Source of the DNA: Schlegelella_A sp036263655
GTDB lineage: Bacteria; Pseudomonadota; Gammaproteobacteria; Burkholderiales; Burkholderiaceae_C
Assembly: GCA_036263655.1 (NCBI GenBank)
Contig: DATAGP010000009.1
Span: forward strand, 124,001 to 188,000
Direction of reading: 5' to 3'
DNA: 64,000 nt
Part shown: positions 1-8,268 of the stretch, in pieces
How the letters are laid out: every line of letters begins with the position of its first letter
How positions within the stretch are numbered: the first letter of the stretch is position 1
The notes under the pieces: generated by a model
What the model saw: only the letters and a program-made list of their open reading frames with translations
Told to the model about the DNA's origin: nothing
Databases searched by the model: none
Program-made: the position numbers and the translations under genes

Positions 1-1040
1 ATGGTCAGCAGCAGCATCGAGAGCTCGTCCATGACGGCGCCGAGCAGCACGTAGAAGAGCAGGATCGCGACGACCACGATCAGCGGCGACAGGCCCCAGC
101 CCCCCACCACCGCGGCCAGCTGGTTCGGCACCTGCGTCAGCGCCAGCGCCGAGTTCATGAGGTCGGCGCCAAGGAAGATGAAGAAGATCATCGCCGCGCT
201 CACCGCCGTGCCGTAGAAGCACTGCTTGAACTTGTCGATGCTCATCTCGCCCTTGCCGAGGGCGGTGAGGAAGGTGGCGGTGGCGCCGACGGCCGCCCCT
301 TCGGTCGGCGTGAACAGGCCGGCGTAGATGCCCCCAAAGACGAGCGCGAAGATCACCACGATGGGCAGGACGCCGAGCCAGGCGCGCACGGTGAGCGGCG
401 GGGGCGCGTCCTCGATCTCGGGGGCGTGGCCCGGCACCAGACGCACGTAGATGGCGACCGCGATCATGTACCCGGTCATCGCGATCAGGCCGGGCACGAT
501 CGCCGCCGCGAACAGCTTGCTGATGTTCTGCTCGGCCAGGATGGCGTAGATGACGAGGACGATCGACGGCGGCAGCTGGATGCCGAGCGTGCCCCCGGCA
601 GCGAGCGTGCCGGTCGCGAGGCGGCCCGAGTAGCCGTGCCGGCGCATCTCGGGCAAGGCCACGCTGGTGATCGTCGCCGCCGTCGCCACCGAGGAGCCGC
701 TGATGGCGCCGAAGGCGGCGCAGGCGAGCAGCGAGGCCATCGCCAGGCCGCCCTTGAAGCGGCCCATCACCGCCGCCGCGAACTCGAACAGCGACTTGCT
801 GATGCCGCCCTTGGTCGCGAAGTGCCCCATCAGGATGAACAGCGGGATGACGGACAGGTCGTAGCTGGCGAAGCGCGCGAAGGCCTGCGTGTTGAGGAAG
901 TTGGCGAACGGCAGCCAGCCCGTCTGCACCACGTAGCCGAGCGCTCCCGCCGCGAACATGCTGACGGCGATGGGCACCCGGACCGCCATCATCGCCAGCA
1001 TCGATCCGAAGATCAGCGCCGTCAGCGCGAGCGGGCTCAT
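1..1040 (-). CDS. dctM: TRAP transporter large permease DctM (partial, C-terminus beyond left edge)
   Basis: This is the large membrane subunit of a tripartite ATP-independent periplasmic (TRAP) transporter, which imports organic acids or related solutes using an ion gradient. The reading frame is open from an ATG at 1040 to the window edge, so about 346 of the usual 425-440 residues are visible. It is a string of hydrophobic segments with the DctM-type stretch GxxSGSSVATAATI near residue 110 and the later LFTPTEGAAVGA motif. The start overlaps the stop of the DctQ gene (ATGA), so the two are translationally coupled. The periplasmic receptor DctP is not in the window. The substrate is unknown; the position downstream of the oxygenase genes suggests uptake of that pathway's substrate (inference). 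Confidence 0.93.
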   Translation of the reverse strand, partial: MSPLALTALIFGSMLAMMAVRVPIAVSMFAAGALGYVVQTGWLPFANFLNTQAFARFASYDLSVIPLFILMGHFATKGGISKSLFEFAAAVMGRFKGGLAMASLLACAAFGAISGSSVATAATITSVALPEMRRHGYSGRLATGTLAAGGTLGIQLPPSIVLVIYAILAEQNISKLFAAAIVPGLIAMTGYMIAVAIYVRLVPGHAPEIEDAPPPLTVRAWLGVLPIVVIFALVFGGIYAGLFTPTEGAAVGATATFLTALGKGEMSIDKFKQCFYGTAVSAAMIFFIFLGADLMNSALALTQVPNQLAAVVGGWGLSPLIVVVAILLFYVLLGAVMDELSMLLLT

Positions 1041-1516
1041 GTCAGCACCGGTCGATCGCCGAAGCCGCGCACCGCCTGGGTGAGCGCGATCACCGCGGTC
1101 AGCGCCAGCGGCGGCACCATGCCGACGTAGACGATCCATTCCGGGAAGCCCATGATCATGGAGCCGGCCTGCGAGCGCCAGGCATTCACGCCGCCGATGC
1201 CCGTGCGCCACGCCATCAGGCCCATCGCCAGCGCGAGCAGGAAGGCGCCGAAGCGGTCCATCCGGTCCTGCGTCTGCGGCGCGGCGCGGGCGGTGAAGAA
1301 GTCGACGATGATGTTGCCGCGCTGAACCTGGCACCAGGGCATGAACAGCGCGATCGCGGCGCCGGCGGCCGAGCCGGCGAGCTCGAACGCGCCGACGATG
1401 CTCCAGCCGATGGTGTTGCGGCCCAGCAGGCTGATGCAGGTCATCAGCGTGATCACCGTCAGCAGCACGCCGGCGAGCACCGCGCACAGCTTGGCCGCTT
1501 GTTCGAGCAGTCTCAC
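1037..1516 (-). CDS. dctQ: TRAP transporter small permease DctQ
   Basis: A 159-residue membrane protein with four hydrophobic segments (roughly residues 8-30, 42-63, 84-105 and 125-148), the size and topology of DctQ. It partners DctM in a TRAP transporter. The open frame extends upstream to a TTG at 1552, but GTG at 1516 is preferred because it lies five bases after a strong Shine-Dalgarno sequence (GGGAGGA). The gene follows the ferredoxin gene by about 100 bases on the same strand and its stop overlaps the DctM start. The function is assigned from size, membrane profile and pairing with DctM. Confidence 0.88.
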   Translation of the reverse strand: MRLLEQAAKLCAVLAGVLLTVITLMTCISLLGRNTIGWSIVGAFELAGSAAGAAIALFMPWCQVQRGNIIVDFFTARAAPQTQDRMDRFGAFLLALAMGLMAWRTGIGGVNAWRSQAGSMIMGFPEWIVYVGMVPPLALTAVIALTQAVRGFGDRPVLT

Positions 1517-1614
1517 GAATCCTCCCGGGCAGCGCTCCCGCGGAGCCTGCAATGTCGTCGTTCGTTCGGCCGCCGTGCCGATGCGACGAGTTTAGGGGCC
1601 CCGGCGCCGGCGGC

Positions 1615-1941
1615 TCAGTACTGGGTGTCGGGAATTCCCGCAACGAGGCCCTCGATCGCCTCGGCCAGGACGATCTGGCACGACAGCCGGCTCGTCGGCT
1701 GTCGTTCGGCGGCGGTCATCTCGAGCATCGCCTCCTCGTCGGACGACGGCGGCGGCAGCCGGCCGGCCCAGGCGGCGTCGACGATCACGTGGCAGGTCGC
1801 GCAGGTCATGCAGCCGCCGCAGTCGGCCTTGATCCCGTCGAGGCCGGCATCCGTGGCGACGCGCATGAGGCTCTGGCCGACGTTGCCGGCGAGCGTGTGA
1901 CGGGTGCCGTCGGCGTCGACGAGGTGCACGGTGATGGCCAT
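1615..1941 (-). CDS. 2Fe-2S ferredoxin (putidaredoxin/adrenodoxin type)
   Basis: A 108-residue ferredoxin that probably carries electrons to the Rieske oxygenase encoded upstream. The cluster ligands fit the vertebrate-type C-x5-C-x2-C...C pattern: Cys41, Cys47, Cys50 and Cys88. An additional cysteine, Cys44, sits inside the binding loop (CGGCMTCATC), where putidaredoxin-like proteins usually have another small residue. The ATG at 1941 is chosen because the family's N-terminal beta strand (AITVHLVD) begins there; an upstream ATG at 1986 would add 15 residues overlapping the previous gene. It starts 11 bases after the GS-like gene stop. No ferredoxin reductase is seen nearby. Confidence 0.9.
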   Translation of the reverse strand: MAITVHLVDADGTRHTLAGNVGQSLMRVATDAGLDGIKADCGGCMTCATCHVIVDAAWAGRLPPPSSDEEAMLEMTAAERQPTSRLSCQIVLAEAIEGLVAGIPDTQY

Positions 1942-1952
1942 GGCGCGAAGGG

Positions 1953-3440
1953 TCAGAAGCGGCTGAAGTATTCGCGCGCCTGCCACGCGTCCTTGTCCTC
2001 GGCCTGCTCGTGACGCTCGAGCTCGGATCGCTTGACGCGCGTCAGCCAGTCAACCACGGTCGGGCCGAAGGCGCGGACCAGCGCCTCGTCCTCGGCGAGC
2101 GCCGCCAGCGCTTCGCCGAGGCTCGCCGGCAGCATCGCCGCCGCGCCGCTGGCGTAGGGCGCGCCCGTGGCCGGCGGCGACGCGAGGCCGCGCTCGACGC
2201 CGTCGAGGCCGGCGTGGATCTGCGCCGCCATGTACAGGTAGGGATTGGCCGAGGGCTCGCCGATGCGGTTCTCGATGCGCGTCGCCGGGTCGCCGCAGCG
2301 GCCGAGGACGCGCAGCATCGCGCCGCGGTTGTCGCGGCCCCAGGTCAGCGACTGCGGCGCCATGACGTTCGGCCGGAAGCGGCCGTAGGCGTTGATCGTT
2401 GGCGCACAAAAGACCGCCATGCCGCGGCCGTGCGCGAGCAGCCCGGCCAGCCAGCGGTCGCCGATCGCCGACAGCGTGGCCTGCGCGTCGCCCTCGCCGC
2501 CGCCCGGCTCGGCCGCGTGGCGCTGGAAGGCGTTGTCGCCGGTCGAGAGGTCGACCAGCGAGTGGTGCAGATGCCAGCCGCTGGCGATCACGTTCGGGAA
2601 CGGCGGCCGGCAGACGAAGCTCGCGTGGTAGCCGGCGCGCCGCAGCGCCTGGCGGACGCCGTTGCGGAAGAGGACCATCTGGTCGGCGGCGGTGAGCGCG
2701 TCGGACGGATCGAACACCGCCTCGACCTGGCTCGGGCCGAGCTCGATCTCGAGCGAGCGGAGCGGCAGCCCGAGGTCCTGCGCCGTCTGCTGGACGATGC
2801 GCAGCGGCTCGTCGGCCATGTCGGCCCAGCCCTCGGCGAGCAGGTTGTAGCCGGGGTGGATCATCGTCAGCGCCGGCGGCTCGCCGGGCCACGCCGCGCG
2901 CGCCGGATCGAGCGACGGGTCGTCGTCGGGCGAGCTCAGGCGGTAGATGTGGAACTCGACCTCGAGCCCGCACTGCAGGCCGTAGCCTGCTGCCGCGAGC
3001 CGCTGCAGCGCCTGCTGCAGGATGCGCCGGGTGTCGATCGGCACCGGCCTGCCGTCCTCGAAGCACGCCTCGGCGCGCAGCCAGCCGGTGCGATCGGTCC
3101 ACGGCAGGACGCGAAAGCTCGCCGGGTCGGGCATCAGCACGAGGTTGTTGGCGAAGCCGAATCCCGGCAGTGCCTCTGGCAGGCCGGGCTCGAAGACCCG
3201 GTAGGCCGTCTTGTCGGACGTGTCCTTGAGCAGGATCGTGCTGACGAGGCCGACGCCGCTCTTCAGCGCCGACGGGACGGCCGCCGCCACCAGGGTCTTG
3301 CCCCGCAGCACGCCGTGCAGGTCGCACCAGCCGATGCGGACCAGCTCGACGCCTTCGGCCTCGATGCGCAGCGCGACTCCCTCGCAGGCGGCAGCGCGCG
3401 CCGCGCCGCTCGCGTCGTGGCCGGCGACCGGCCAGGTCAC
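1953..3440 (-). CDS. Glutamine synthetase family ligase (probable gamma-glutamyl-amine ligase)
   Basis: A 495-residue protein of the glutamine synthetase (GS) fold. It has the N-terminal GS beta-grasp region and the catalytic signatures GLEVEFHIY, the IELGPSQVEAVF region, GWHLHHSL, a WGRDNRGAMLR stretch and the conserved ATRIENRIGEPSANPYL block. It resembles the gamma-glutamylpolyamine/gamma-glutamylanilide synthetase branch more than housekeeping GlnA, mainly by context. It begins with GTG overlapping the oxygenase stop (GTGA) and is followed by a ferredoxin. In aniline dioxygenase clusters (TdnQ/AtdA1) a GS-like enzyme attaches glutamate to the amine before ring oxygenation. That role here is inference, and the actual amine is unknown. 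No GATase-like partner such as TdnT is visible. Confidence 0.85.
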   Translation of the reverse strand: MTWPVAGHDASGAARAAACEGVALRIEAEGVELVRIGWCDLHGVLRGKTLVAAAVPSALKSGVGLVSTILLKDTSDKTAYRVFEPGLPEALPGFGFANNLVLMPDPASFRVLPWTDRTGWLRAEACFEDGRPVPIDTRRILQQALQRLAAAGYGLQCGLEVEFHIYRLSSPDDDPSLDPARAAWPGEPPALTMIHPGYNLLAEGWADMADEPLRIVQQTAQDLGLPLRSLEIELGPSQVEAVFDPSDALTAADQMVLFRNGVRQALRRAGYHASFVCRPPFPNVIASGWHLHHSLVDLSTGDNAFQRHAAEPGGGEGDAQATLSAIGDRWLAGLLAHGRGMAVFCAPTINAYGRFRPNVMAPQSLTWGRDNRGAMLRVLGRCGDPATRIENRIGEPSANPYLYMAAQIHAGLDGVERGLASPPATGAPYASGAAAMLPASLGEALAALAEDEALVRAFGPTVVDWLTRVKRSELERHEQAEDKDAWQAREYFSRF

Positions 3441-4855
3441 CGCTCGGCCTCGGCGGCGAGGCTCGTGCCGGCCATCGCGCTCTGCGCGCCGTCGCTGCCG
3501 GGCGGCGGCGCGAGCCAGGCCGCACCGGCGCGCTTGGCTTCGGCGGCGGCGCTCCAGTAGCTCTCCCAGCCCTGCGCCGGGGCGATGCAGTCGATGGTGT
3601 CGGGGCCGACGAAGCGGCCGGCTTCGCCGGCCGTCAGCGCCATCGGCGGCCGGCCGCCGCTGCGCACCGTCTCGATCGCCTTCAGCAGCGTCCGCCGGTT
3701 GACCATGATCACCTTGTCGGTCGTGCCGAGGTGCTCCTGCGTGCGGTCCTGGATCTCGCCCATGCTCTCGACCGCCCACTGGTCGTGCAGGTTGATGTCG
3801 TCCTCGCCCATGCCGAGGTAGGTGCGCGAGCGCTGCTCCTCGGCGTTGAAGCCCCAGCCGTTGTGCCGTCCCTGCCTGGGCGCGTAGTCGGGCAGCGTGA
3901 CGCAGGCCAAGCGCTGCCTGCGCATCGTCTCGCGATCGAGCGGCTCGGCGAAGCTGGTGAAGAACGAATACCAGTACGTGTGCGTGTCGTCGACGGGCAC
4001 GTGCATCTGCGTGATCGTGATCGTCTCCGACAGCGGGATCACGAAGGTCGCCGGGAACAGCGCATGGGTGACGCGCACGTGGGTCAGCGCTTCGGTCATG
4101 GGCCGCAGCGTCGTCAGGCGCAGCAGCCCGTCGGCGACGCTGTCGAAGCGGATCTCGGGACGGCAGAACTCGCGCATCACGCGCGTCATCGGCCAGCGCT
4201 CGCCGCCCACGTCGCCGACGCTCGCGGCGCGGAACTGCTTGCCGTAGGCGTCGTCGAGGCTCTCGTCCTGCAGGTAGCGGTGCAGGAAGGACGGGTGCGC
4301 CGGGTCGATGCCGACCTCGAAGGCCTGCAGCCAGTTGCAGTTCCACAATCCCTTGAACGCGAAGCTGTGCGTGGCCGGCGCGATGAAGGCGTCGAAACGC
4401 GGCAGCTCGGGCGGGGTCGAGCCTTCCGGCCCGAGCCAGGCGAACACGACGCCGGCCACCTCGCGCACCGGGTAGCTGCGCGCCCGAACGCGCTGGCAGA
4501 GGGTCGAGCCGACCGGCTCCGCCGGGGTCTCGAGGCAGCGGCCGTCGGCCGCGAACTTCCAGCCGTGGAACGGGCAGCGCAAGCCCTCGGCCTCGTGCCG
4601 GCCATAGGCGAGGTCGGCGCCGCGATGCGGGCAGTGCCGGTCGAGCAGGCCGAAGGCGCCGTCGGCGGCGCGGAAGAGGACCAGGTCCTGGCCCAGCAGG
4701 CGCACCGCCTTCACGGGCCGGTGCGTCATGTGCGGATCGTGTCGCGGCTCGAACTCGTCGACGAGCGCGGCCGGCTGCCAGTAGCTGCGCAGCAACGCGC
4801 CGCAGGGCGTGCCGGGACCGATGCGGGTGATGAGTTCGTTCTGCTCGGCTTGCAT
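3437..4855 (-). CDS. Rieske non-heme iron oxygenase, alpha subunit (phthalate-dioxygenase type)
   Basis: A 472-residue oxygenase component. The N-terminal Rieske domain has both 2Fe-2S half-motifs, Cys75-x-His77 (CPHRG) and Cys94-x2-His97 (CPFHGW). The C-terminal catalytic domain has the mononuclear iron site in the stretch NWLQAFEVGIDPAHPSFLH, with Asp184, His187 and His192 as the bridging acid and iron ligands. There is no beta subunit gene, consistent with the homo-oligomeric phthalate type. ATG 4855 is preferred to ATG 4930 because the homologous N-terminus starts there. It is the first gene of the operon and its TGA overlaps the GTG of the GS-like ligase. The substrate cannot be read from the sequence. 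Confidence 0.92.
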   Translation of the reverse strand: MQAEQNELITRIGPGTPCGALLRSYWQPAALVDEFEPRHDPHMTHRPVKAVRLLGQDLVLFRAADGAFGLLDRHCPHRGADLAYGRHEAEGLRCPFHGWKFAADGRCLETPAEPVGSTLCQRVRARSYPVREVAGVVFAWLGPEGSTPPELPRFDAFIAPATHSFAFKGLWNCNWLQAFEVGIDPAHPSFLHRYLQDESLDDAYGKQFRAASVGDVGGERWPMTRVMREFCRPEIRFDSVADGLLRLTTLRPMTEALTHVRVTHALFPATFVIPLSETITITQMHVPVDDTHTYWYSFFTSFAEPLDRETMRRQRLACVTLPDYAPRQGRHNGWGFNAEEQRSRTYLGMGEDDINLHDQWAVESMGEIQDRTQEHLGTTDKVIMVNRRTLLKAIETVRSGGRPPMALTAGEAGRFVGPDTIDCIAPAQGWESYWSAAAEAKRAGAAWLAPPPGSDGAQSAMAGTSLAAEAER

Positions 4856-5115
4856 GTCGACGCCTGGCGACGATGGACGGTCCAGTCTACCGAAAGGGGA
4901 TTTCCCGACGCGGCGTGAACAAGATCGCACTGCGATGCACGAGGCGACCGTTCGTCCAGCAAGACGGACGCAAGGCCCTCAAGGACCGCCGCGACCTGCC
5001 GAGCCGACGTGTCATGCGAGCAATCGCACATCGCTCGAGCGAGCGGGCGCGAGCGGTACGCGATCCTCGACAAGCGGCCCGCGCCCGGTGACGGGCGGCC
5101 CCTAGAGTGACCCGC

Positions 5116-5580
5116 ATGCAACGCTTCCGTGCTTTCCTCGGCGACTTGCCGCACGACCGTGGACCTGCGGCACGAGCCGCTCTGCGCCGTCGGGGCCGGA
5201 GCGGCTTCACGCTCATCGAGCTGATGATCACTGTGGCGATCATCGCCATCCTCGCCACGGTCGCGTACCCGGCGTACCAGGACCACCTGCGCAAGTCCAG
5301 GCGCGCCGAAGCGCAGTCGTTCCTGATGGCCGCGGCGGCGCGGCAGCAGCAGTTCCTGCTCGACACGCGCGCCTACGCGACGACGGTCGCCGGCGTCGGC
5401 GTGCCGGTGCCGACGCACGTCAGCTCGAACTACACGCTCGCGCTCACGGTGACGGCCGGCCCGCCGCCCACCTACCTCATCACCGCGAGCCCGATCGCCG
5501 GCCAGGCGCACGAGACCTGCGGCACCCTGAGCATCGACCAGGCCGGCGCGAAGACGGCTTCGAGGGGAGGCTGCTGGTGA
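5116..5580 (+). CDS. pilE: Type IV pilin PilE-like
   Basis: A 154-residue type IV pilin or major minor-pilin. The prepilin peptidase site is G^FTLIELMITVAIIAILATVAYPAY, with the conserved Glu at +5 and a hydrophobic N-terminal helix. Two cysteines close to the C-terminus probably form the D-region disulfide. The cytoplasmic leader is long for a type IVa pilin (about 30 residues, Arg-rich, from the ATG at 5116; a GTG at 5107 would add three more). It is the first gene of a six-gene pilus operon; its stop overlaps the fimT start. PilE-like proteins at this position in beta-proteobacteria are often minor pilins of the PilY1 complex, so it may not be the major subunit. Confidence 0.9.
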   Translation: MQRFRAFLGDLPHDRGPAARAALRRRGRSGFTLIELMITVAIIAILATVAYPAYQDHLRKSRRAEAQSFLMAAAARQQQFLLDTRAYATTVAGVGVPVPTHVSSNYTLALTVTAGPPPTYLITASPIAGQAHETCGTLSIDQAGAKTASRGGCW

Positions 5581-6059
5581 CCGCGAGCGCTGCACTCTGT
5601 CGGCCCGAGCGCGGCTTCACGCTGATCGAGCTCGTCGTCACCGTCGCCCTGCTCGGCATCGTCCTCGGACTCGCAGCGCCGTCGATGCGATCCTTCGTCG
5701 TCGGCCAGCGCATCCGCGCCCTCTCGTACGACCTGACCAGCGACCTCCTGCTGGCGCGGAGCGAGGCGCTGAAGCGCAACGCCAACGTCGTCGTCGCCCG
5801 CGACGCCGAGCAGTGGCACGGCGGCTGGACCACCGCCGCCGGCGCGCTCCAGCTGAGCCGGCGCAACGCCATGGGCAACAACGTCGTGTTCGACGGGGCG
5901 CCCGCTTCCATCACCTTCGACGCGAACGGCCGGGTGGCGTCACCGAACGCCCAGGTGCGCATCACCCTGAGCTCGTCGGCCGCCGACGCGCAAAGCCGGC
6001 GCTGCGTCGAGCTCGATCTCTCCGGCCGGGCCCGGTCGCTGCTGGGAGCCTGCACATGA
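5577..6059 (+). CDS. fimT: Minor pseudopilin FimT/GspH family
   Basis: A 160-residue pseudopilin starting with GTG that overlaps the pilE stop (GTGA). The leader is 12 residues ending in G, and the mature N-terminus FTLIELVVTVALLGIVLGLA carries Glu5. The C-terminal half has the GspH/FimT pattern, a region rich in strands with a late cysteine pair (RRCVELD...GACT). FimT-type proteins sit in the inner-membrane priming complex of type IV pili, and some members bind DNA for natural uptake. It overlaps pilV by ATGA, so the operon is translationally coupled. Confidence 0.88.
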   Translation: MTASAALCRPERGFTLIELVVTVALLGIVLGLAAPSMRSFVVGQRIRALSYDLTSDLLLARSEALKRNANVVVARDAEQWHGGWTTAAGALQLSRRNAMGNNVVFDGAPASITFDANGRVASPNAQVRITLSSSAADAQSRRCVELDLSGRARSLLGACT

Positions 6060-6652
6060 GAGCGCCCGCCGCTCGCAGGCGACAGGCGCCGGCCGCCGGC
6101 CAGCGCGGCGCCTTGCTAATCGAGGTGCTGGTGTCGATCGTCGTCTGCGCCTTCGGCCTGCTCGGCTTCGTCGCCGTGCAGGCCCGCGCCGTGGCGTCCG
6201 AGTTCGAATCGCACCAGCGCACGCAGGCCCTGACGCTGGTCGACGACATGGTCGCCCGCATCAACGCCAACCGCGCCGATGCCGGGGCCTACGTCGTCGA
6301 CGGCCTGATCGGCGCCGGCGCGATCCAGGACTGCGCCGCGCTGGCCGGGGCCGCGCTCGATCTGTGCGAGTGGGGCAATCTCATCCGCGGCTCGCGCGAG
6401 GACCGGGACGGCGCCAAGGTCGGTGCCATGCTCCTGGCGCGCGGCTGCATCACGCGGCCGGCGACGAGCAGCGACCGCTACGTCGTCGCCGTCGTCTGGC
6501 AGGGCATCGTCGCGACGGGGGCGCCGCCCAGCCCGTGCGGCCTCGCCGATCCGACCTTCGCATCGGAGCCGCTGCGTCGCACCGTCTCCTACACGGTGTG
6601 CATCGGCCTGCTGCGCGACCCGGTCGTCGCGCCGGCCCTGGCGCGCTGCTGA
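6056..6652 (+). CDS. pilV: Type IV pilus minor pilin PilV
   Basis: A 198-residue minor pilin. The leader is about 18 residues and the processing region reads G^ALLIEVLVSIVVCAFGLLGF, typical of PilV with Ala at +1 and Glu at +5. The following segment (QxRAVASEFESHQRTQALTLVDDMVARINANR) is characteristic of PilV. The gene starts with ATG overlapping the fimT stop and ends two bases before the pilW ATG. With PilW, PilX and PilE it forms the minor pilin complex that primes pilus assembly and presents PilY1 at the tip. Confidence 0.9.
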   Translation: MRAPAARRRQAPAAGQRGALLIEVLVSIVVCAFGLLGFVAVQARAVASEFESHQRTQALTLVDDMVARINANRADAGAYVVDGLIGAGAIQDCAALAGAALDLCEWGNLIRGSREDRDGAKVGAMLLARGCITRPATSSDRYVVAVVWQGIVATGAPPSPCGLADPTFASEPLRRTVSYTVCIGLLRDPVVAPALARC

Positions 6653-6654
6653 TC

Positions 6655-7671
6655 ATGAGCGGCTCGACACCCTCGACGACAGACGCGATGCGCACGCATC
6701 AGCGCGGCTTTTCGCTGGTCGAGCTGATGGTCGGCCTGACGCTGGGCCTCATCATGACCTCGGCCCTGCTCGTGATCTTCGCCAACGCGTCGACGAGCGG
6801 ACAGAACCTGCGGCGCAGCAGCGTGCAGCTCGACAACGGTCGCTATGCCGCCGAGCTGCTGCGGGACGACATCCGCCTGGCCGGCTTCTATGGCGAGATC
6901 GGCACCGCCGCCGCGGTGAGCGCCGATCCCGACCCCTGCAGCACCGCGCCGGTGGCCTTCACCTCGGTGCCGCCGACGGTGCCGCCGGCGGTGCGCGGCT
7001 ACACCGGAGGGCAGCTGCTCGGCTGCCTCGCCCATCGACAGCCGGACACGGCCGCGATCGTCATCCGCCGCCTCGACATCGACGCCGTCCTGCCCGGCAC
7101 CCTCGCCGCCGGCTCGCAGTACTACGTCCAGTACTCGTTCTGCGAGAGCGACACCCTGGCGCCTTCGCTTCTCTACGACCGGATCCCCGCCAACTTCAAC
7201 CTGAAGGACCGGACCTGCGCGGCACCGAACCGCGTCCGCGCCTTCGTCTCGCGCATCTACTTCATCGCCTCCTGCAACCGATGCGCCGGCGGCGGCGACG
7301 GCATGCCGACGCTGAAGCGGCTCGAGCTCCTGAACGGACAGCTCGTCGAGACCGCCCTCGTCGAAGGCATCGAGCACATGCGCTTCGAGTACGGCTTCGA
7401 CCTCGACGGCAACGGCACGCCCGACAGCTACCTCACGCAGCCGGCCCTCCTCGGGCCCGCCGCCGACTGGGCCAACGTGATGGCCGTCAAGCTGCACTTC
7501 GTCAGCCGCTCGCTCGAGAAGGCAGCCGGGTCCGAGACGCTGGCGAGCGCGCAGTCGTTCGACTTCGGCGGCGCCGGCGTCCACAACGTGGCGCGCGACG
7601 GCTACGTCAGGCGCGCGCACGGCAACACCATCCGTCTCGTCAACCCGAGCGGCACGAGGGAGCTGCCATGA
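6655..7671 (+). CDS. pilW: Type IV pilus minor pilin PilW
   Basis: A 338-residue minor pilin of the PilW family. The prepilin motif is G^FSLVELMVGLTLGLIMTSALLVIF, followed by the PilW signature LDNGRYAAELLRDDIRLAGFYGE. The size agrees with the family (300-350). The C-terminal half is a beta-rich domain with several cysteines (a CNRCAGGG knuckle near residue 210). ATG 6655 gives a 20-residue leader; an in-frame ATG at 6688 would give a nine-residue leader and is also possible. It overlaps pilX by ATGA. Confidence 0.9.
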   Translation: MSGSTPSTTDAMRTHQRGFSLVELMVGLTLGLIMTSALLVIFANASTSGQNLRRSSVQLDNGRYAAELLRDDIRLAGFYGEIGTAAAVSADPDPCSTAPVAFTSVPPTVPPAVRGYTGGQLLGCLAHRQPDTAAIVIRRLDIDAVLPGTLAAGSQYYVQYSFCESDTLAPSLLYDRIPANFNLKDRTCAAPNRVRAFVSRIYFIASCNRCAGGGDGMPTLKRLELLNGQLVETALVEGIEHMRFEYGFDLDGNGTPDSYLTQPALLGPAADWANVMAVKLHFVSRSLEKAAGSETLASAQSFDFGGAGVHNVARDGYVRRAHGNTIRLVNPSGTRELP

Positions 7672-8246
7672 CCGCGCGCCGCCACTCGCCGCGCCTTGGC
7701 GCTGCCCGCCAGCGCGGGGTCACGCTCATCGTTGCGCTCGTCATGCTGCTGGCGATGGCCCTGCTCGCGGTCTGGGCCTACAACGGCAGCACCGGCAACC
7801 TGCGCATCGTCGGCAACACGCAGGTGCGCCAGGAAGCCTTCGCCGCAGCACAAGCCGCGATCGAGACCACGATCAGCTCGTCGCTGTTCGTCCAGGACGC
7901 GGCCGCCGTGGCCGCCAGTCCGATCCCCGTCGACGTGCATGGCAACGGCACCGCCGCGTACACGGCGCGCCTGGAACCGGCGCCGCTCTGCTACCGGGTG
8001 CGCCCGGTGGGGTCCGCGGAGCTCGATCCGACGGTGCCGACCGACCTGCCCTGCATGATGTCGCAGGCACCGAACGGCATCGAGAGCGAGCTGCCGGGCG
8101 CGGCGGCGGGCGCTTCCCTGTGCTCCGACATGGAATGGAACATCCGTGCCGTCGTCACCGACGCTCCGTCGGGAACCAGCGTCGCCGCGAACCAGGGCGT
8201 GGCCGTGCGCGGCTTCGTCACCGACGCGGCGACGGGCTGCCCGTGA
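7668..8246 (+). CDS. pilX: Type IV pilus assembly protein PilX
   Basis: A 192-residue PilX-family protein. It has a short basic leader ending in RQRG, then VTLIVALVMLLAMALLAVWAYNGS, the pilin-like hydrophobic helix that in PilX lacks the canonical Glu5. The next stretch (NLRIVGNTQVRQEAFAAAQAAIETTISS) is the typical PilX amphipathic region. Its ATG overlaps the pilW stop, and pilY1 starts 22 bases after its stop. It is expected to bridge PilY1 and the other minor pilins in the inner membrane. Confidence 0.88.
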   Translation: MTARRHSPRLGAARQRGVTLIVALVMLLAMALLAVWAYNGSTGNLRIVGNTQVRQEAFAAAQAAIETTISSSLFVQDAAAVAASPIPVDVHGNGTAAYTARLEPAPLCYRVRPVGSAELDPTVPTDLPCMMSQAPNGIESELPGAAAGASLCSDMEWNIRAVVTDAPSGTSVAANQGVAVRGFVTDAATGCP

Positions 8247-8268
8247 AGCGGAACCGGGAGACCTCGCC

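Noticed and set aside
426..1130. Plus-strand open frame over the TRAP permease genes
   Set aside because: Arg/His/Asp-rich translation typical of the complement of a high-GC gene; the minus strand encodes clear DctM and DctQ.
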